A stretch of 64,000 nucleotides of DNA from Ilyomonas sp965277535. Lineage in GTDB: Bacteria > Bacteroidota > Bacteroidia > Chitinophagales > Chitinophagaceae. The stretch is from contig OZ255825.1 in assembly GCA_965277535.1 (NCBI GenBank), positions 3,100,001-3,164,000 of the forward strand. The letters are read 5' to 3'. The translations under genes and the position numbers were made by a program. A model generated the notes under the pieces. It saw only the letters and a list, made by a program, of their open reading frames with translations, was not told the origin of the DNA and did no database searches. Every line of letters begins with the position of its first letter. Positions within the stretch are counted from its first letter, which is position 1. Of this stretch, positions 34,686 through 44,681 are shown one piece after another.

Positions 34686-37600
34686 ATGAAGCGTACATTT
34701 TTACTTAAACTTCTGCTTTCAATTGGCTTGTATCTTACATTGCAAAATGTGCAGGCGCAAACAGGTGAAACCGAACCGAATAACACAGTTGCCACCGCCA
34801 ATATCTTGCCTTTGAATGACAGCAAAAGTGGCACCATCACTCCGGGCGATGTGGATTGGTACCAGGTCACAACCAACGCCGATGGTAAAATTCGGATAAC
34901 AATTTCTGCTTTATCTGGAGCAGATTTTTATGCCAGTCTCTATAATACCAACGGCACCGTAAATTTAGGAACAGTAGAATCTTATGCAAACAATTCTGCT
35001 GTATTAAACGTAGATGGACTGGCGACTGGTGTTTATTATGTGCAGGTATATCCGTATGCAACTTCAACGGGTGCTTATACGTTAGCTGACAGTTTTTTTA
35101 CACCAACACAGGCAAATGATGCCGAGCCAAATAACAATGCGATACAAGCCCTCACGCTGCCGTTAAATGGAGTTAAAGGCGGACATTTGGATTATAATAA
35201 AGATGGCGCCAGAGATACTGCGGACTGGTATAAAGTGACTACTACTGGAGACGGGCTGCTCCGTCTTACTTTATCAGCTTTGGGTGGAGCAGATTTTTAT
35301 GTTCGCTTGTATGATAAAGATACAACAACGCAACTCAACCAAGCTGAATCATATAATGGTAATCCTGTAGTAATGAGCACAGATGGTTTGGCCGCCGGCA
35401 CCTATTATATCAAGCTATTCCCATATAGTACTTCATTTGGTGCTTATACGTTAGCCGACAGTTTATTTTCTCCAACACAAGCTAATGATGTCGAACCAAA
35501 CAATTATGCAAAACAGGCACTAACTCTACCACTGAATGGTAATGTAGGTGGTCATCTGGATTATCTTTACAACCAAACGCGTGACGGCAGCGACTGGTAC
35601 AAAGTAACGACTCCCGCCGATGGACTTCTTCGTCTTACGTTGTCTTCATTAAACGGCGCCGATTTTTACGCACGTCTCTATTTTAAGGATACAGCATCTC
35701 TGATAAGCCAGATAGAATCTTATGCCAATAATCCTGCAGTTCTTAGTGCAGATGGACTTGCAGCTGATACTTATTACATACAGTTGGTTCCCTATAGCAC
35801 TTCATTTGGCGCTTATACCTTAGCGGATAGCTTTTTTACACCTGCTCAGGCAAATGATGCTGAACCGAATAATCATGCAAGCCAGGCTTTAACCCTTCCG
35901 TTAAATGCGAAAGTAGGCGGTCACTTAGATTACAATTATAACCAGACCCGCGATGTGGCTGATTGGTATAAAATAACCACAAATGCTGATGGCTACTTAC
36001 GTGTTACGTTGTCTTCATTAAACGGCGCCGATTTTTATGCAAAACTTTATGATAGCGACAGCACTACAGTAAGAGCTCAGGTTGAATCTTATGCAAACAA
36101 TCCGGCTGTTATAAATTTAGATGGTCTTGCTAAGGGCTCTTATTATATTCAATTGTTTCCTTACAGTACTTCGTTTGGCGCCTATACATTAGCCGACAGT
36201 TTGTTGACTTACAATGCAGCGGATTCGGAGTCTAACAATGCACCTTATTTAGCGCATACCATTCTTACCAATAGAATTTCTACTGGTCATATCAATTTTT
36301 ACGGAGATAACAATAATGATGCTGTTGACTGGTTTAAGATTAATTATACTGGCGCAAACAATGGAAGCATGAACATTACCTTTACCCTTTCTCCGCATCT
36401 TAGTGGTGGTTTAGGTGATGTCTATTTCCAGGTATATAGAGATACTACTGCAGGTGCTATTTACAGTACAGAAATTTATGGCAGTACCAGTACAGTAACA
36501 GCTACATTAAGTTCACTTCAGCAAGGGTATTATTACATAAAAGTGTATCCTTACAGTTCTTCTTTTTCGGCTTATTCCATTGCTGATTCGTTCACACAGG
36601 TAAACATTGCTGCAATTGGTATAAAGAGCACTTTAGCTTCTACAGATTCGTGTGACGGTAATAGCATCTCATATAACCTAAGTAATAGTCATTCTCCTTA
36701 CAGTGTTATGTTATATTATAACGGGGTGAAGTATGATTCAATGAATGTGGCAGTTGATACAGTTCGGTTTAACAATTTACCTGCCGGCAACTACTATGCA
36801 ACTGTGTATGGCGATGGTGCAACCGATGCTGCCTTTGGCACCAGTGCTACCACACAGTTCCTTCCGCCTGCACCGAAAGGCTTAACAACATCCAACATCG
36901 GTGTTCATACAGCACAGTTGAACTGGAATGCACTAAGCTGTGTAAAAACCTACCGCGTGCAGTACAGACTTTCTTCGGCTACTGCCTGGACAACGGTGAA
37001 CGATCCCAACGATACAACTGGTATGTATCATCTTTCAGGTCTTGCACCCTATACCAATTATACCTGGCGTGTGGCATCGACTGATACAGCACAAGGTTCA
37101 GAACTGTTAAGCCCTTATTCCGATACCATGATCTTTAAAACATTATCGGACACAGCACACATCGTACTGACAAGCAAAACGCAAGGCACAACCTGCAGCA
37201 GCAGTACATTGGTGTACAATCTTACCAATAGTGTGGCTCCTTACACCGTGCAGTTGTATCGTTTTGGAATTGCTTATAACAGCGCAATACAGGCAACCGG
37301 AACCGCTACGTTCTCAACTCTGCCATCAGGCATTTACTATGCTACTGCAACGGGTACAGGCTCGGGCGGCAGCATGGGAACCAGTGGCATTGATACCATT
37401 ACAACGCCTGTTCCAACAGGGTTAGATACAGGCATGATAACAACCACCACAGCCGGATTAAAATGGACTGCCATCAGTTGCGCCAAATACTTTGCTATTC
37501 AATACAAAACAGTTGCTGCTACAGTTTGGACAAGCCTCAACACAACAGGCAACGTAAGCTCTGATGAGCTTACAGGATTAAGTGCAAATACAGAATATGT

Positions 37601-38222
37601 ATGGCGCATCGCTTCTGCTGATTCGGCAAACGGCGTTACTTTACTCGGTTCTTATTCGGTTACTGATACATTTACCACTACAAGTATTTTGCCTGTAACA
37701 TTGATCAGCTTTGATGCAAAACCCGCAGACAATATTGTACAGTTAAGCTGGCAAACCGCTTCTGAAACCAACAGTAAATATTTTGAAGTTCTGCGCTCAT
37801 CCAACGGCCTTGCTTTCATCGCTATCGGAACTGCGCCTGCGTTTGGAAACAGCACAATTCAGCATCAGTATTCATTAAACGATAACAGTCCGCTGCAAGG
37901 CGTTAACTACTATCGTTTACGTATGGTGAATGCTGACGGTAGTTTTGTTGACTCAAAAACAGTTACTATCAGCTTTAATGGCAGAACTCTGTTTGCATTG
38001 TATCCCAACCCTGCGATTGATGCCATTCATCTCCAGTTTTCATCCTCTTCATCAGCAACAATTACTGTATATGATATGAATGGAAAAGCATTACTGCAAA
38101 ACATAATCCCTGATGGCAGTTCATCTCAAAACATAAATGTAAGCCATCTTGCTGCAGGAATTTATACAGTGGTATTGCAACAAAACAAACAAAAACAAAT
38201 CGTAAGGTTCGAAAAGAAATGA
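34686..38222 (+). CDS. Secreted PPC-repeat protein with type A T9SS sorting domain
   Basis: A protein of 1178 residues. Signal peptide about 1-25. Residues 26-630 hold five bacterial pre-peptidase C-terminal-like repeats: the block NDAEPNN...DWYKVTT...GADFY...AGTYYIKLFPYSTSFGAYTL recurs with a period of about 123 residues (369-372 bases), the middle copies near-identical (starts near 35092, 35464, 35833 and 36203). Next come fibronectin-type III-like domains (PKGLTTSNIGVHTAQLNWNA and a second copy near 920). The C-terminus (LFALYPNPAIDAIHLQF, then VYDMNGKALL, AAGIYTVVL) is a type A sorting signal, so it is exported by type IX secretion and anchored or released. No protease domain is seen, so this may be an adhesin or binding protein. 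Confidence 0.85.
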   Translation: MKRTFLLKLLLSIGLYLTLQNVQAQTGETEPNNTVATANILPLNDSKSGTITPGDVDWYQVTTNADGKIRITISALSGADFYASLYNTNGTVNLGTVESYANNSAVLNVDGLATGVYYVQVYPYATSTGAYTLADSFFTPTQANDAEPNNNAIQALTLPLNGVKGGHLDYNKDGARDTADWYKVTTTGDGLLRLTLSALGGADFYVRLYDKDTTTQLNQAESYNGNPVVMSTDGLAAGTYYIKLFPYSTSFGAYTLADSLFSPTQANDVEPNNYAKQALTLPLNGNVGGHLDYLYNQTRDGSDWYKVTTPADGLLRLTLSSLNGADFYARLYFKDTASLISQIESYANNPAVLSADGLAADTYYIQLVPYSTSFGAYTLADSFFTPAQANDAEPNNHASQALTLPLNAKVGGHLDYNYNQTRDVADWYKITTNADGYLRVTLSSLNGADFYAKLYDSDSTTVRAQVESYANNPAVINLDGLAKGSYYIQLFPYSTSFGAYTLADSLLTYNAADSESNNAPYLAHTILTNRISTGHINFYGDNNNDAVDWFKINYTGANNGSMNITFTLSPHLSGGLGDVYFQVYRDTTAGAIYSTEIYGSTSTVTATLSSLQQGYYYIKVYPYSSSFSAYSIADSFTQVNIAAIGIKSTLASTDSCDGNSISYNLSNSHSPYSVMLYYNGVKYDSMNVAVDTVRFNNLPAGNYYATVYGDGATDAAFGTSATTQFLPPAPKGLTTSNIGVHTAQLNWNALSCVKTYRVQYRLSSATAWTTVNDPNDTTGMYHLSGLAPYTNYTWRVASTDTAQGSELLSPYSDTMIFKTLSDTAHIVLTSKTQGTTCSSSTLVYNLTNSVAPYTVQLYRFGIAYNSAIQATGTATFSTLPSGIYYATATGTGSGGSMGTSGIDTITTPVPTGLDTGMITTTTAGLKWTAISCAKYFAIQYKTVAATVWTSLNTTGNVSSDELTGLSANTEYVWRIASADSANGVTLLGSYSVTDTFTTTSILPVTLISFDAKPADNIVQLSWQTASETNSKYFEVLRSSNGLAFIAIGTAPAFGNSTIQHQYSLNDNSPLQGVNYYRLRMVNADGSFVDSKTVTISFNGRTLFALYPNPAIDAIHLQFSSSSSATITVYDMNGKALLQNIIPDGSSSQNINVSHLAAGIYTVVLQQNKQKQIVRFEKK

Positions 38223-38257
38223 TACGCGACAACCCTATAAAACATCCTGAAAAACAA

Positions 38258-38283
38258 AAGCCGTCTTTGCAAAAAGGCGGCTT
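38258..38283 (+). terminator. Terminator after the secreted repeat protein
   Basis: AAGCCGTCTTT pairs with AAAAGGCGGCTT over a short loop (one mismatch) followed by ACTTTTTT, with AAAAACAAAAGCC at its left arm. Confidence 0.7.
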
Positions 38284-38652
38284 ACTTTTTTAATAACGCA
38301 GGCATTTCTTTCTTTAAATAAGATAAGTTGAAGTTGCAGTTAACTGCCCCCGTAGCATTAAAAGGAGATTAAAAAATGTGGCAAAAACAAAAGGTAACAT
38401 TCAGGTTAAGTAAGTTTGTCAAATCAATCAAAAAAAGTACAAAACAAAAAGTCCGTTATCAATATTCAATACATTTTTTATAAAGCTTTTACCACACGGT
38501 GTTGTATTAAGAAGCAATTAAAAAATTGATGTTTTCTTTATAAAAACAATCAAAACAAAACTTGAAACGTTAGACAACGTTGATACAATATCACAAACAA
38601 AAAAATTATAACTAACTAATAAATCCAATCAATCATCCTCAAACAAAAGAAA
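38284..38652. other. A/T-rich leader upstream of the methyltransferase gene
   Basis: TAAGTTTG at 38411-38418 matches the -7 consensus but is 235 bases before the ATG, so the leader would be long and A-rich. A GCAAAAACAAA motif is at 38381-38391. No gene or strong hairpin seen. Confidence 0.45.
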
Positions 38653-39402
38653 ATGGAATTTGAAAGAATTGCAGACATTAAAAGACTTGACTTTATTACA
38701 GAAGTGTTGCGTAATAAGTTGCCATCCGATGCCGAAGTGCTGGATGTAGGTTGCGGCAATGGTGTTATTTCAAGAAGCCTTGGCGACAAAGGTTTTAAAG
38801 TACAAGGTGTTGACGTAAGCGAAAAAGCCATTGAACGCGCCAGAATGCTGAACAAAAACAGCAATGTAAAGTTTGATGTGATCAGTGCAGAACAATTGGT
38901 GGCTGATGGCAAACAATATCATGCAGTAATTTGCAGCGAGGTGTTGGAGCACTTAAACAATCCGCAAATATTGCTTACCACGCTGCGCGATATTTTAAAA
39001 GACAATGGTGTTTTAATTGTAACCGTTCCTAACGGCAAAGGCCCGCGCGAAGTGCTGGTAACAAAACCTGTTCAATCGTTGCAGAAAAAAAATAGTTGGG
39101 CATGGAGAACATTGCAAAAAGTAAAAATCTCTTTGGGTTATAGCGGCACTACGGTTCAATCGGCGGCTGATGATTTAACGCATATTCAATTCTTTACCAA
39201 ATCATCGTTGGAAAAGCTGGCCAAAAAGAATCGTTTCTCTATTGTTCGGTTTGGAAAAACTGATTTTATGGTTGATGTGTTCCCGTTTTCTTTTTTCACC
39301 AAAAAAATAAAATTGTTGCAAAAATGGGATTGCGCCATAGCCGATAAACTTCCATATCGCTTCACCAGCGGCTTTTTAACGGTATGGCAAAAAGCCAACT
39401 AA
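38653..39402 (+). CDS. Class I SAM-dependent methyltransferase
   Basis: A protein of 249 residues. Motif I EVLDVGCGNGVISRSLGDKG near 26-45 binds S-adenosylmethionine, followed by VQGVDVSEKAIERARML (motif II acidic Asp), and EVLEHLNNPQ near 96-105, typical of Methyltransf_11 and UbiG-like enzymes. The substrate is unknown. The C-terminal third (FTKSSLEKLAKKNRFSIVRF) fits the common end of glycan- or lipid-modifying methyltransferases. It has its own leader and terminator. Confidence 0.85.
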   Translation: MEFERIADIKRLDFITEVLRNKLPSDAEVLDVGCGNGVISRSLGDKGFKVQGVDVSEKAIERARMLNKNSNVKFDVISAEQLVADGKQYHAVICSEVLEHLNNPQILLTTLRDILKDNGVLIVTVPNGKGPREVLVTKPVQSLQKKNSWAWRTLQKVKISLGYSGTTVQSAADDLTHIQFFTKSSLEKLAKKNRFSIVRFGKTDFMVDVFPFSFFTKKIKLLQKWDCAIADKLPYRFTSGFLTVWQKAN

Positions 39403-39443
39403 GCTTATAATTTTAAAAGAAAACGATAGTTACTAATTCAACT

Positions 39444-39485
39444 AAAAACAAAAGCCTCCCAACATGTTGGGTGGCTTTTGTTTTT
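39444..39485. terminator. Bidirectional terminator between the methyltransferase and ispH
   Basis: AAAAACAAAAGCC and CCCAACATGTTGGG form a long stem with paired T-T mismatch; the plus side ends TTTGTTTTTGC (39477-39487). It lies between convergent genes. Confidence 0.85.
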
Positions 39486-39505
39486 GCACTAATTTATAGA
39501 AACAA

Positions 39506-40732
39506 TTATGAAAATTCCTGTTCAATTTCGGTAACTGTTCTTTGGGTTGGATAAAAAGAAAGCAAACGTTCCATTACTTTTTCAACCACTGCATCAGGGC
39601 AGCTTGCGCCGCTGGTGATGAGTATTTTTACAGGCTCTTTATCGGGCAAATAATGGCTTGTTAACCGTTCTTCTTTTGTGCGCCAGTTGCAATGGATAAT
39701 CTCATCTTTCGATACTAATTTAATAGCATCATCAATAAAATAAGTGGGCAATTTTTGTTCGCACAATTCCACTAAATGTGAAGTGTTGCTGCTATTGTAG
39801 CCACCTACTACAATGGCAACATCAGCGGGCGTTTCCAGCATTCCGGTTACGGCGCTTTGGTTGTCGTTGGTGGCATAGCAAAGTGTATCGCGGGTATCGG
39901 CAAAATGCTGGTGAATGTTAGTTTCATCAAGATTATAACGGGCGATGATAACGCTTCGCAAATAATCTGAAATGGCCTGCGTATCGGTAGCTAATTGCGT
40001 AGTTTGATTGACTACACCAATGCGTTGCAAATCTTTTGTAACGTCAAATCCAGAGGAGTACCTGCCTTTAAATTCGGTGTAAAAATCGTCTGCTTTTTTT
40101 TCGCCGGTAATGTATTTTGCCAATTCAATCGTTTCCTTCATATCATTCACTACAACGGTTGGCGTGTTGGATGAAGCATGAGAAAAAGTAGCTCTGGTTT
40201 CTTCATGCTTCGGCTTGCCATGAACCACAATGCTGTAGCCTTTTTCAGCAATTTGCTCGCTGCGGTTCCACACTTTTTTTACAAACGGGCAAGTGGTATC
40301 ATAGCGTTCTGTATGAATACCTTTTTCATCCAATAAATTTTGAATTTCGAGAGTCGTTCCAAACGCAGGAATGAGAACAATATCATCAGCCGTAAGTTCG
40401 TCAAAAGGTATCAATTGCTTGCCATAAGTATCCTGCAAAAAATGGATTTTATTTCGCTTTAGATCTTCATTCACCTGCGGATTATGAATCATTTCACTCA
40501 ACAAAAAAATGCGTTTGTCACCGTTCTCTTCTATTGTTTTAAAAGCAATGTCAATCGCATTTTCAACGCCATAACAAAACCCAAAGTGGCGGGCAAGATA
40601 AATGTGAACAGCACCAAAATGGAGCAGTGTAGGAGCAAAGTCTTTTTTCAGCCGGTCAGCCGCTTTTCGTTTGTTTTTGATTGCACTGATTAAGGAGCTT
40701 CGGTAGATATTAGGTACAACAAATGTTTTCAT
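39506..40732 (-). CDS. ispH: 4-hydroxy-3-methylbut-2-enyl diphosphate reductase
   Basis: A protein of 408 residues. IspH makes IPP and DMAPP in the last MEP-pathway step using a [4Fe-4S] cluster. Cluster cysteines are seen in HFGFCYGVENAIDIAF, TTCPFVKKVW and SGASCPDAVVEKV; IHNPQVN supplies a substrate-binding His. It is longer than the roughly 310-residue E. coli enzyme because of an N-terminal extension of about 45 residues and an internal insert, the usual Bacteroidota form. It appears to be transcribed alone. Confidence 0.93.
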   Translation of the reverse strand: MKTFVVPNIYRSSLISAIKNKRKAADRLKKDFAPTLLHFGAVHIYLARHFGFCYGVENAIDIAFKTIEENGDKRIFLLSEMIHNPQVNEDLKRNKIHFLQDTYGKQLIPFDELTADDIVLIPAFGTTLEIQNLLDEKGIHTERYDTTCPFVKKVWNRSEQIAEKGYSIVVHGKPKHEETRATFSHASSNTPTVVVNDMKETIELAKYITGEKKADDFYTEFKGRYSSGFDVTKDLQRIGVVNQTTQLATDTQAISDYLRSVIIARYNLDETNIHQHFADTRDTLCYATNDNQSAVTGMLETPADVAIVVGGYNSSNTSHLVELCEQKLPTYFIDDAIKLVSKDEIIHCNWRTKEERLTSHYLPDKEPVKILITSGASCPDAVVEKVMERLLSFYPTQRTVTEIEQEFS

Positions 40733-40816
40733 TACAAATTAATAGAAAGGAAAAAATTGAAAGGTAATTCAAGTCTAAAATCACAAATCATAAATCAACA
40801 ATCACAAATCATCTCC

Positions 40817-41278
40817 CTACCAATTACCCATGTGTTCCTTCACGATTCGCTCAGGAGTTTCTGCTTTATGAATTTGCCAATCGGGATCATATTTTACAAA
40901 CCAGCTTAACCACAATGATCGGGAAACCCGCATGAACACAGGCTGCAAAGCTAATAGGAGCGCGGCATTCACGCCCAGCCACCAAAAAATGCGATTGTCG
41001 TACAATGAAAAACCAAGAAGCACCCACCACGCCACAAACGATGCCGCCGAAAATGCAACGGTAAGAGCATAGCTCACATAGCTGGTGCCATAGTAAAAGC
41101 CCACTTCCAAATCGGTTGGCTGCCCGCAAACCGGGCAGGTATCGTTCATTTTTATGTAATCGCTATGCCTTAGTGCATAAGGGTTGTAGCTTTTAAAAAG
41201 ATAACCTTCGCGGCAGCGCGGGCATTTGTTTCCCATCACGCTGATGAGATAACCTGGTTTTGCTTTTTTTTCACTCAT
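40817..41278 (-). CDS. DUF983-family membrane protein
   Basis: A protein of 153 residues. The N-terminal part has two CxxC pairs (NKCPRCREGYLF and DTCPVCGQPTD), a zinc-ribbon-like knuckle, followed by EVGFYYGTSYVSYALTVAF and two membrane helices (about 64-84 and 91-115). This is the DUF983 pattern. Its function is unknown. A good promoter lies just upstream (41300-41328), so it is probably monocistronic. Confidence 0.87.
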   Translation of the reverse strand: MSEKKAKPGYLISVMGNKCPRCREGYLFKSYNPYALRHSDYIKMNDTCPVCGQPTDLEVGFYYGTSYVSYALTVAFSAASFVAWWVLLGFSLYDNRIFWWLGVNAALLLALQPVFMRVSRSLWLSWFVKYDPDWQIHKAETPERIVKEHMGNW

Positions 41279-41299
41279 AACCTCAATTTTTCCTCACTG

Positions 41300-41328
41300 C
41301 AAAAGTAAGATAAACAATGCCACTGCAA
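41300..41328 (-). promoter_or_regulatory. Candidate promoter of the DUF983 gene
   Basis: On the minus strand TACTTTTG (41300-41307) matches TANNTTTG and TTG at 41326-41328 is a -33 candidate 18 bases upstream. It lies in the short gap after murF. Confidence 0.55.
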
Positions 41329-41338
41329 CGTTAATGCC

Positions 41339-42616
41339 TTACTGAATGATAGTTTCCATTTGTGCTGTTCGTGAGCCTTTAATTAAGAAATATGCATTGC
41401 TGAAGTTTTGTTTTTGCAGCCATTTTTTGGCTTCTTCCGCAGCAGCAAACTGGAGAAACGGATGATGCGTTTGCGCAAAGTTTTTCCCAACCAGCACCAC
41501 ATTGGTAAAAGCGTGCTGTTTTATCAATTCAACAATTTGCCTGTGTTCCTCTGCGCTTTCATCGCCCAATTCTGCCATGCTTCCTAACATCAGAATTTTG
41601 TTGTTCGATGGCAAACGGGCAAAGTTATCTATCGCTGCTTTCATGCTCGATGGATTGGCATTGTATGCGTCCAACACAATAGTATTACTATCTTTTTGTA
41701 TCAACTGCGAGCGGCTGTTGGAAGGCACATAGTTTTCAATAGCCGCTTTTATTTTTTCTTCCGGCACTTTAAAAAAATGTCCAACGGCGGCAGCACACAA
41801 AATATTGGGCAGGTTGTAATTGCCAACCAGTTGTGTTTTTATGGTTGATGACAAGCCTTTTATAAACTGAACTTCTACAAACGTTGTGTCTTCTTTTGCG
41901 GTGCCAACCACATCGCCATTGGATGTTCCATACCAATAAATCGCAGCGATGCCTGCACTCATTTCGTGCAGATATTCATAATCGTCAAACGCAACAGCAG
42001 TGCCCCTCTTAGCGCGCAGGTAATCATACAATTCACCCTTGCCTTTGCGCACGCCTTCCACACCGCCAAAGCCTTCCAGATGCGCTTTGCCAACATTGGT
42101 AATGATGCCATGTGTTGGCTGCGCATATTTGCAATATCCTTCAATTTCTTTTTGATGATTGGCACCCATTTCTATCACCGCCATTTGTGCATCCCTTTTT
42201 ACTTTTAATAAAGTGAGTGGTATGCCGATATGATTGTTCAAATTGCCAGCCGTTGTGTAGGTTTTGTAATGCGATGATAGCACGGCATGAACCAGTTCCT
42301 TCGTGGTGGTTTTGCCATTGCTGCCCGTAATGCCGATGAAGGGAACTGTAAATTGTTCGCGATGATGTTTGGCTAAGGCTTGCAGGGTTTGCAGCACATC
42401 ATCAACCAAAACGATCCGTTTGTTTTCGCCCGAAGTTTGCTCGTCAACAACAGCATAAGCAGCACCCTTTTCCAACGCCTGCTCTGCAAATACATTACCG
42501 TTGAAATTGGCTCCTTTTAGTGCAAAAAATAAATCACCTTCCTGCAGTTTTCGCGTATCGGTTTGCACGGATGGATGTAGGAGATAAATCTGGTATAATT
42601 GTTCTATGGTTATCAT
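41339..42616 (-). CDS. murF: UDP-MurNAc-tripeptide D-alanyl-D-alanine ligase
   Basis: A protein of 425 residues from the ATG at 42614-42616 (MITIEQLYQIYLLHPSVQTD); the longer TTG start is not needed. MurF adds D-Ala-D-Ala to the UDP-MurNAc-tripeptide in peptidoglycan synthesis, in the cytoplasm. Motifs: DTRKLQEGDLFFAL, the ATP-binding GITGSNGKTTTKE near 95-107, EMGANHQKEIE, and LDAYNANPSSMKAAIDNF in the C-terminal domain. It is remote from the mur cluster. It contains one TTTGTTTTTGC site (41407). Confidence 0.93.
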   Translation of the reverse strand: MITIEQLYQIYLLHPSVQTDTRKLQEGDLFFALKGANFNGNVFAEQALEKGAAYAVVDEQTSGENKRIVLVDDVLQTLQALAKHHREQFTVPFIGITGSNGKTTTKELVHAVLSSHYKTYTTAGNLNNHIGIPLTLLKVKRDAQMAVIEMGANHQKEIEGYCKYAQPTHGIITNVGKAHLEGFGGVEGVRKGKGELYDYLRAKRGTAVAFDDYEYLHEMSAGIAAIYWYGTSNGDVVGTAKEDTTFVEVQFIKGLSSTIKTQLVGNYNLPNILCAAAVGHFFKVPEEKIKAAIENYVPSNSRSQLIQKDSNTIVLDAYNANPSSMKAAIDNFARLPSNNKILMLGSMAELGDESAEEHRQIVELIKQHAFTNVVLVGKNFAQTHHPFLQFAAAEEAKKWLQKQNFSNAYFLIKGSRTAQMETIIQ

Positions 42617-42917
42617 TGCAGCTTTCAAAATTAGAACGACGCAAGGTAAGAATTAGAAGTCATTGCAAGGTTTTGGAGAGAGACAGCCGGTTGTTGCGAT
42701 AGTAAATAATTTTGCTAAAAAAAATGACATTTATTTTGTTTTTCGGAAATTTCTGTAACATTGCATCAGAAACATAGCTGATTCGTCCTAACTCAATTTA
42801 CCTTCAGCTCGCCAAAAGTTTCTTTTTTATCAATCATTAAGCAAGTTTATTTTCTTTTATTTAAATCCAGATTTATACTTATCTCGGAAATTTACCTGAT
42901 TTCTTTTATCTCTTTTT
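42617..42917 (+). promoter_or_regulatory. Leader region between murF and rho
   Basis: TAATTTTG at 42707-42714 matches the -7 consensus, giving rho an untranslated leader near 200 bases. A -33 partner is not clear. The leader is T-rich with short unstructured runs, and no riboswitch is recognised. Autoregulation of rho by leader attenuation is known in other bacteria; here it is only possible. Confidence 0.45.
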
Positions 42918-44663
42918 ATGTACGATATTTTGCATTTAAACGACATGTTGGTGCCGGAGTTACAGGACGTAGCTGAACAACTCAACATCCCCAACGCTAA
43001 AAAATTAAACAAACAAGATTTAGTGTATCAAATTCTCGACAACCAGGCTCTTCAAAACAACGATAAGCCTGCCGCCCCTGCTGAAAAGCCAAAGCGTAAG
43101 CGAACCGTAAAAGCCGCTTCTCATTCCAACGGTCAGGCTGTTGCTGAAACCGAACAACCTTCTGCTGCCCCGAACAAGGAAGAAGCGCCAGCCGCTCCCT
43201 CGGAAGATGGTACTGCAGGCGAGCCTGTAAAACGTCGCAAACGCAAACCTATAGCGGCTCCGGCTAAGGCTGATAACAATACAAATGAAAGTAACAATAC
43301 AGAAGCCACCAATGAAAATAGCAATGAGTTGCCCATTGAGAATGACAATGATATGCCACAGATTTCGCCGGCATTTCTTGCCTTGCTGAATGGTAGTGGT
43401 AACGATACTTTTGTGAGCGAAGATGCAGGCGATGAGGATTTTAGTGAAGAGGAGGAGGAGGAAGAAGAACCTGAAGAAGAGCCACAGGAAGTAGTGGTAA
43501 AACAACAAAGACATCCGCACAAAAAAGAGCCTCAGTTCAACATTGAATTTGATGGTGTTATTACCGGGGAAGGTGTGCTGGAAATGATGCCTGATGGCTA
43601 TGGTTTTTTGCGGTCATCGGATTACAATTATTTATCGTCGCCCGACGATGTGTATGTGTCGCCGTCGCAGATAAAACTCTTCGGTTTAAAAACCGGCGAT
43701 ACTGTTACCGGTTCGGTTCGTCCGCCCAAAGAAGGTGAAAAATATTTTGCTTTATTGAAGGTTGAAAGCATCAATGGCAAAAGCCCGGATGAAGTGCGCG
43801 ACCGTGTTCCGTTCGATTATCTTACGCCCCTGTTTCCCTACGAAAAGCTTAACCTTTTTACTTCGCCCACTAATTTCAGCACCCGCATTATTGATTTGTT
43901 TTCACCTGTTGGAAAAGGACAGCGCGGCTTGATTGTAGCGCAGCCAAAAGTGGGCAAAACAGTGCTGTTAAAAGAAGTTGCAAACGCTATTGCTGCCAAC
44001 CATCCTGAATGTTATTTGATGGTGGTATTGATAGATGAACGCCCCGAAGAAGTAACCGATATGGAACGCAGCGTGAAAGGCGAAGTGATTGCCTCAACGT
44101 TTGACGAACCGGCCGATAAGCACGTGAAGGTTTCAGCTATCGCATTGCAAAAAGCCAAACGATTGGTAGAGTGCGGACACGATGTAGTGATACTTTTGGA
44201 TTCTATCACACGCCTTGCCCGTGCACACAACACCGTTGCACCTGCCAGTGGCAAGGTGTTAAGCGGTGGTGTGGAAGCCAACGCAATGCAAAAGCCCAAA
44301 CAATTTTTTGGTGCTGCGCGAAAGATAGAAAACGGCGGCTCACTTACCATTTTGGCAACGGCTTTAATTGATACCGGTAGCAAAATGGATGAAGTGATTT
44401 TTGAAGAATTCAAAGGCACCGGCAACATGGAATTGCAACTTGACAGAAGGCTTGCTAACCGCCGCATTTTTCCGGCTATTGATCTGGTAGCATCATCTAC
44501 ACGCCGTGAAGATTTGTTGCTGGATAAAGACGTTTTGAAACGCATGAATATTCTTCGTTTGTATATCAATGATATGAATACTGAAGAAGCGATGAATGAA
44601 TTATTAAAGCGCATGAGAGGCACCAAAAGCAACGAAGAGTTTTTGGCAAGCATGAACGGATAA
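42918..44663 (+). CDS. rho: Transcription termination factor Rho
   Basis: A protein of 581 residues. The N-terminal Rho_N/SAP-like helices (LVPELQDVAEQLNIPNAKKL) are followed by a long charged and low-complexity insert at about 50-205 (KPKRKRTVKAASH, an E-rich run near 178-192), as in other Bacteroidota. The RNA-binding cold-shock domain (MPDGYGFLRSSDYNYLSSPD) and the RecA-type ATPase follow: Walker A QPKVGKTVLLKE near 343-354, and DSITRLARAHN and the Q/R-loop region (SGGVEANAMQKPKQFFGAAR). The ATP-driven hexamer releases nascent RNA. Confidence 0.95.
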   Translation: MYDILHLNDMLVPELQDVAEQLNIPNAKKLNKQDLVYQILDNQALQNNDKPAAPAEKPKRKRTVKAASHSNGQAVAETEQPSAAPNKEEAPAAPSEDGTAGEPVKRRKRKPIAAPAKADNNTNESNNTEATNENSNELPIENDNDMPQISPAFLALLNGSGNDTFVSEDAGDEDFSEEEEEEEEPEEEPQEVVVKQQRHPHKKEPQFNIEFDGVITGEGVLEMMPDGYGFLRSSDYNYLSSPDDVYVSPSQIKLFGLKTGDTVTGSVRPPKEGEKYFALLKVESINGKSPDEVRDRVPFDYLTPLFPYEKLNLFTSPTNFSTRIIDLFSPVGKGQRGLIVAQPKVGKTVLLKEVANAIAANHPECYLMVVLIDERPEEVTDMERSVKGEVIASTFDEPADKHVKVSAIALQKAKRLVECGHDVVILLDSITRLARAHNTVAPASGKVLSGGVEANAMQKPKQFFGAARKIENGGSLTILATALIDTGSKMDEVIFEEFKGTGNMELQLDRRLANRRIFPAIDLVASSTRREDLLLDKDVLKRMNILRLYINDMNTEEAMNELLKRMRGTKSNEEFLASMNG

Positions 44664-44681
44664 TCAATCTTTCTTTTTATA

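Noticed and set aside
34686..36230. CRISPR-like spaced repeats
   Set aside because: The period is about 369-372 bases, in frame, and encodes PPC domains of one protein. No CRISPR-type 25-40 base repeat array was seen anywhere in the window.
43020..43522. Antisense ORFs of 129-166 residues within rho
   Set aside because: They run opposite the K/E/A-rich insert of Rho and are shadows of its skewed codons.
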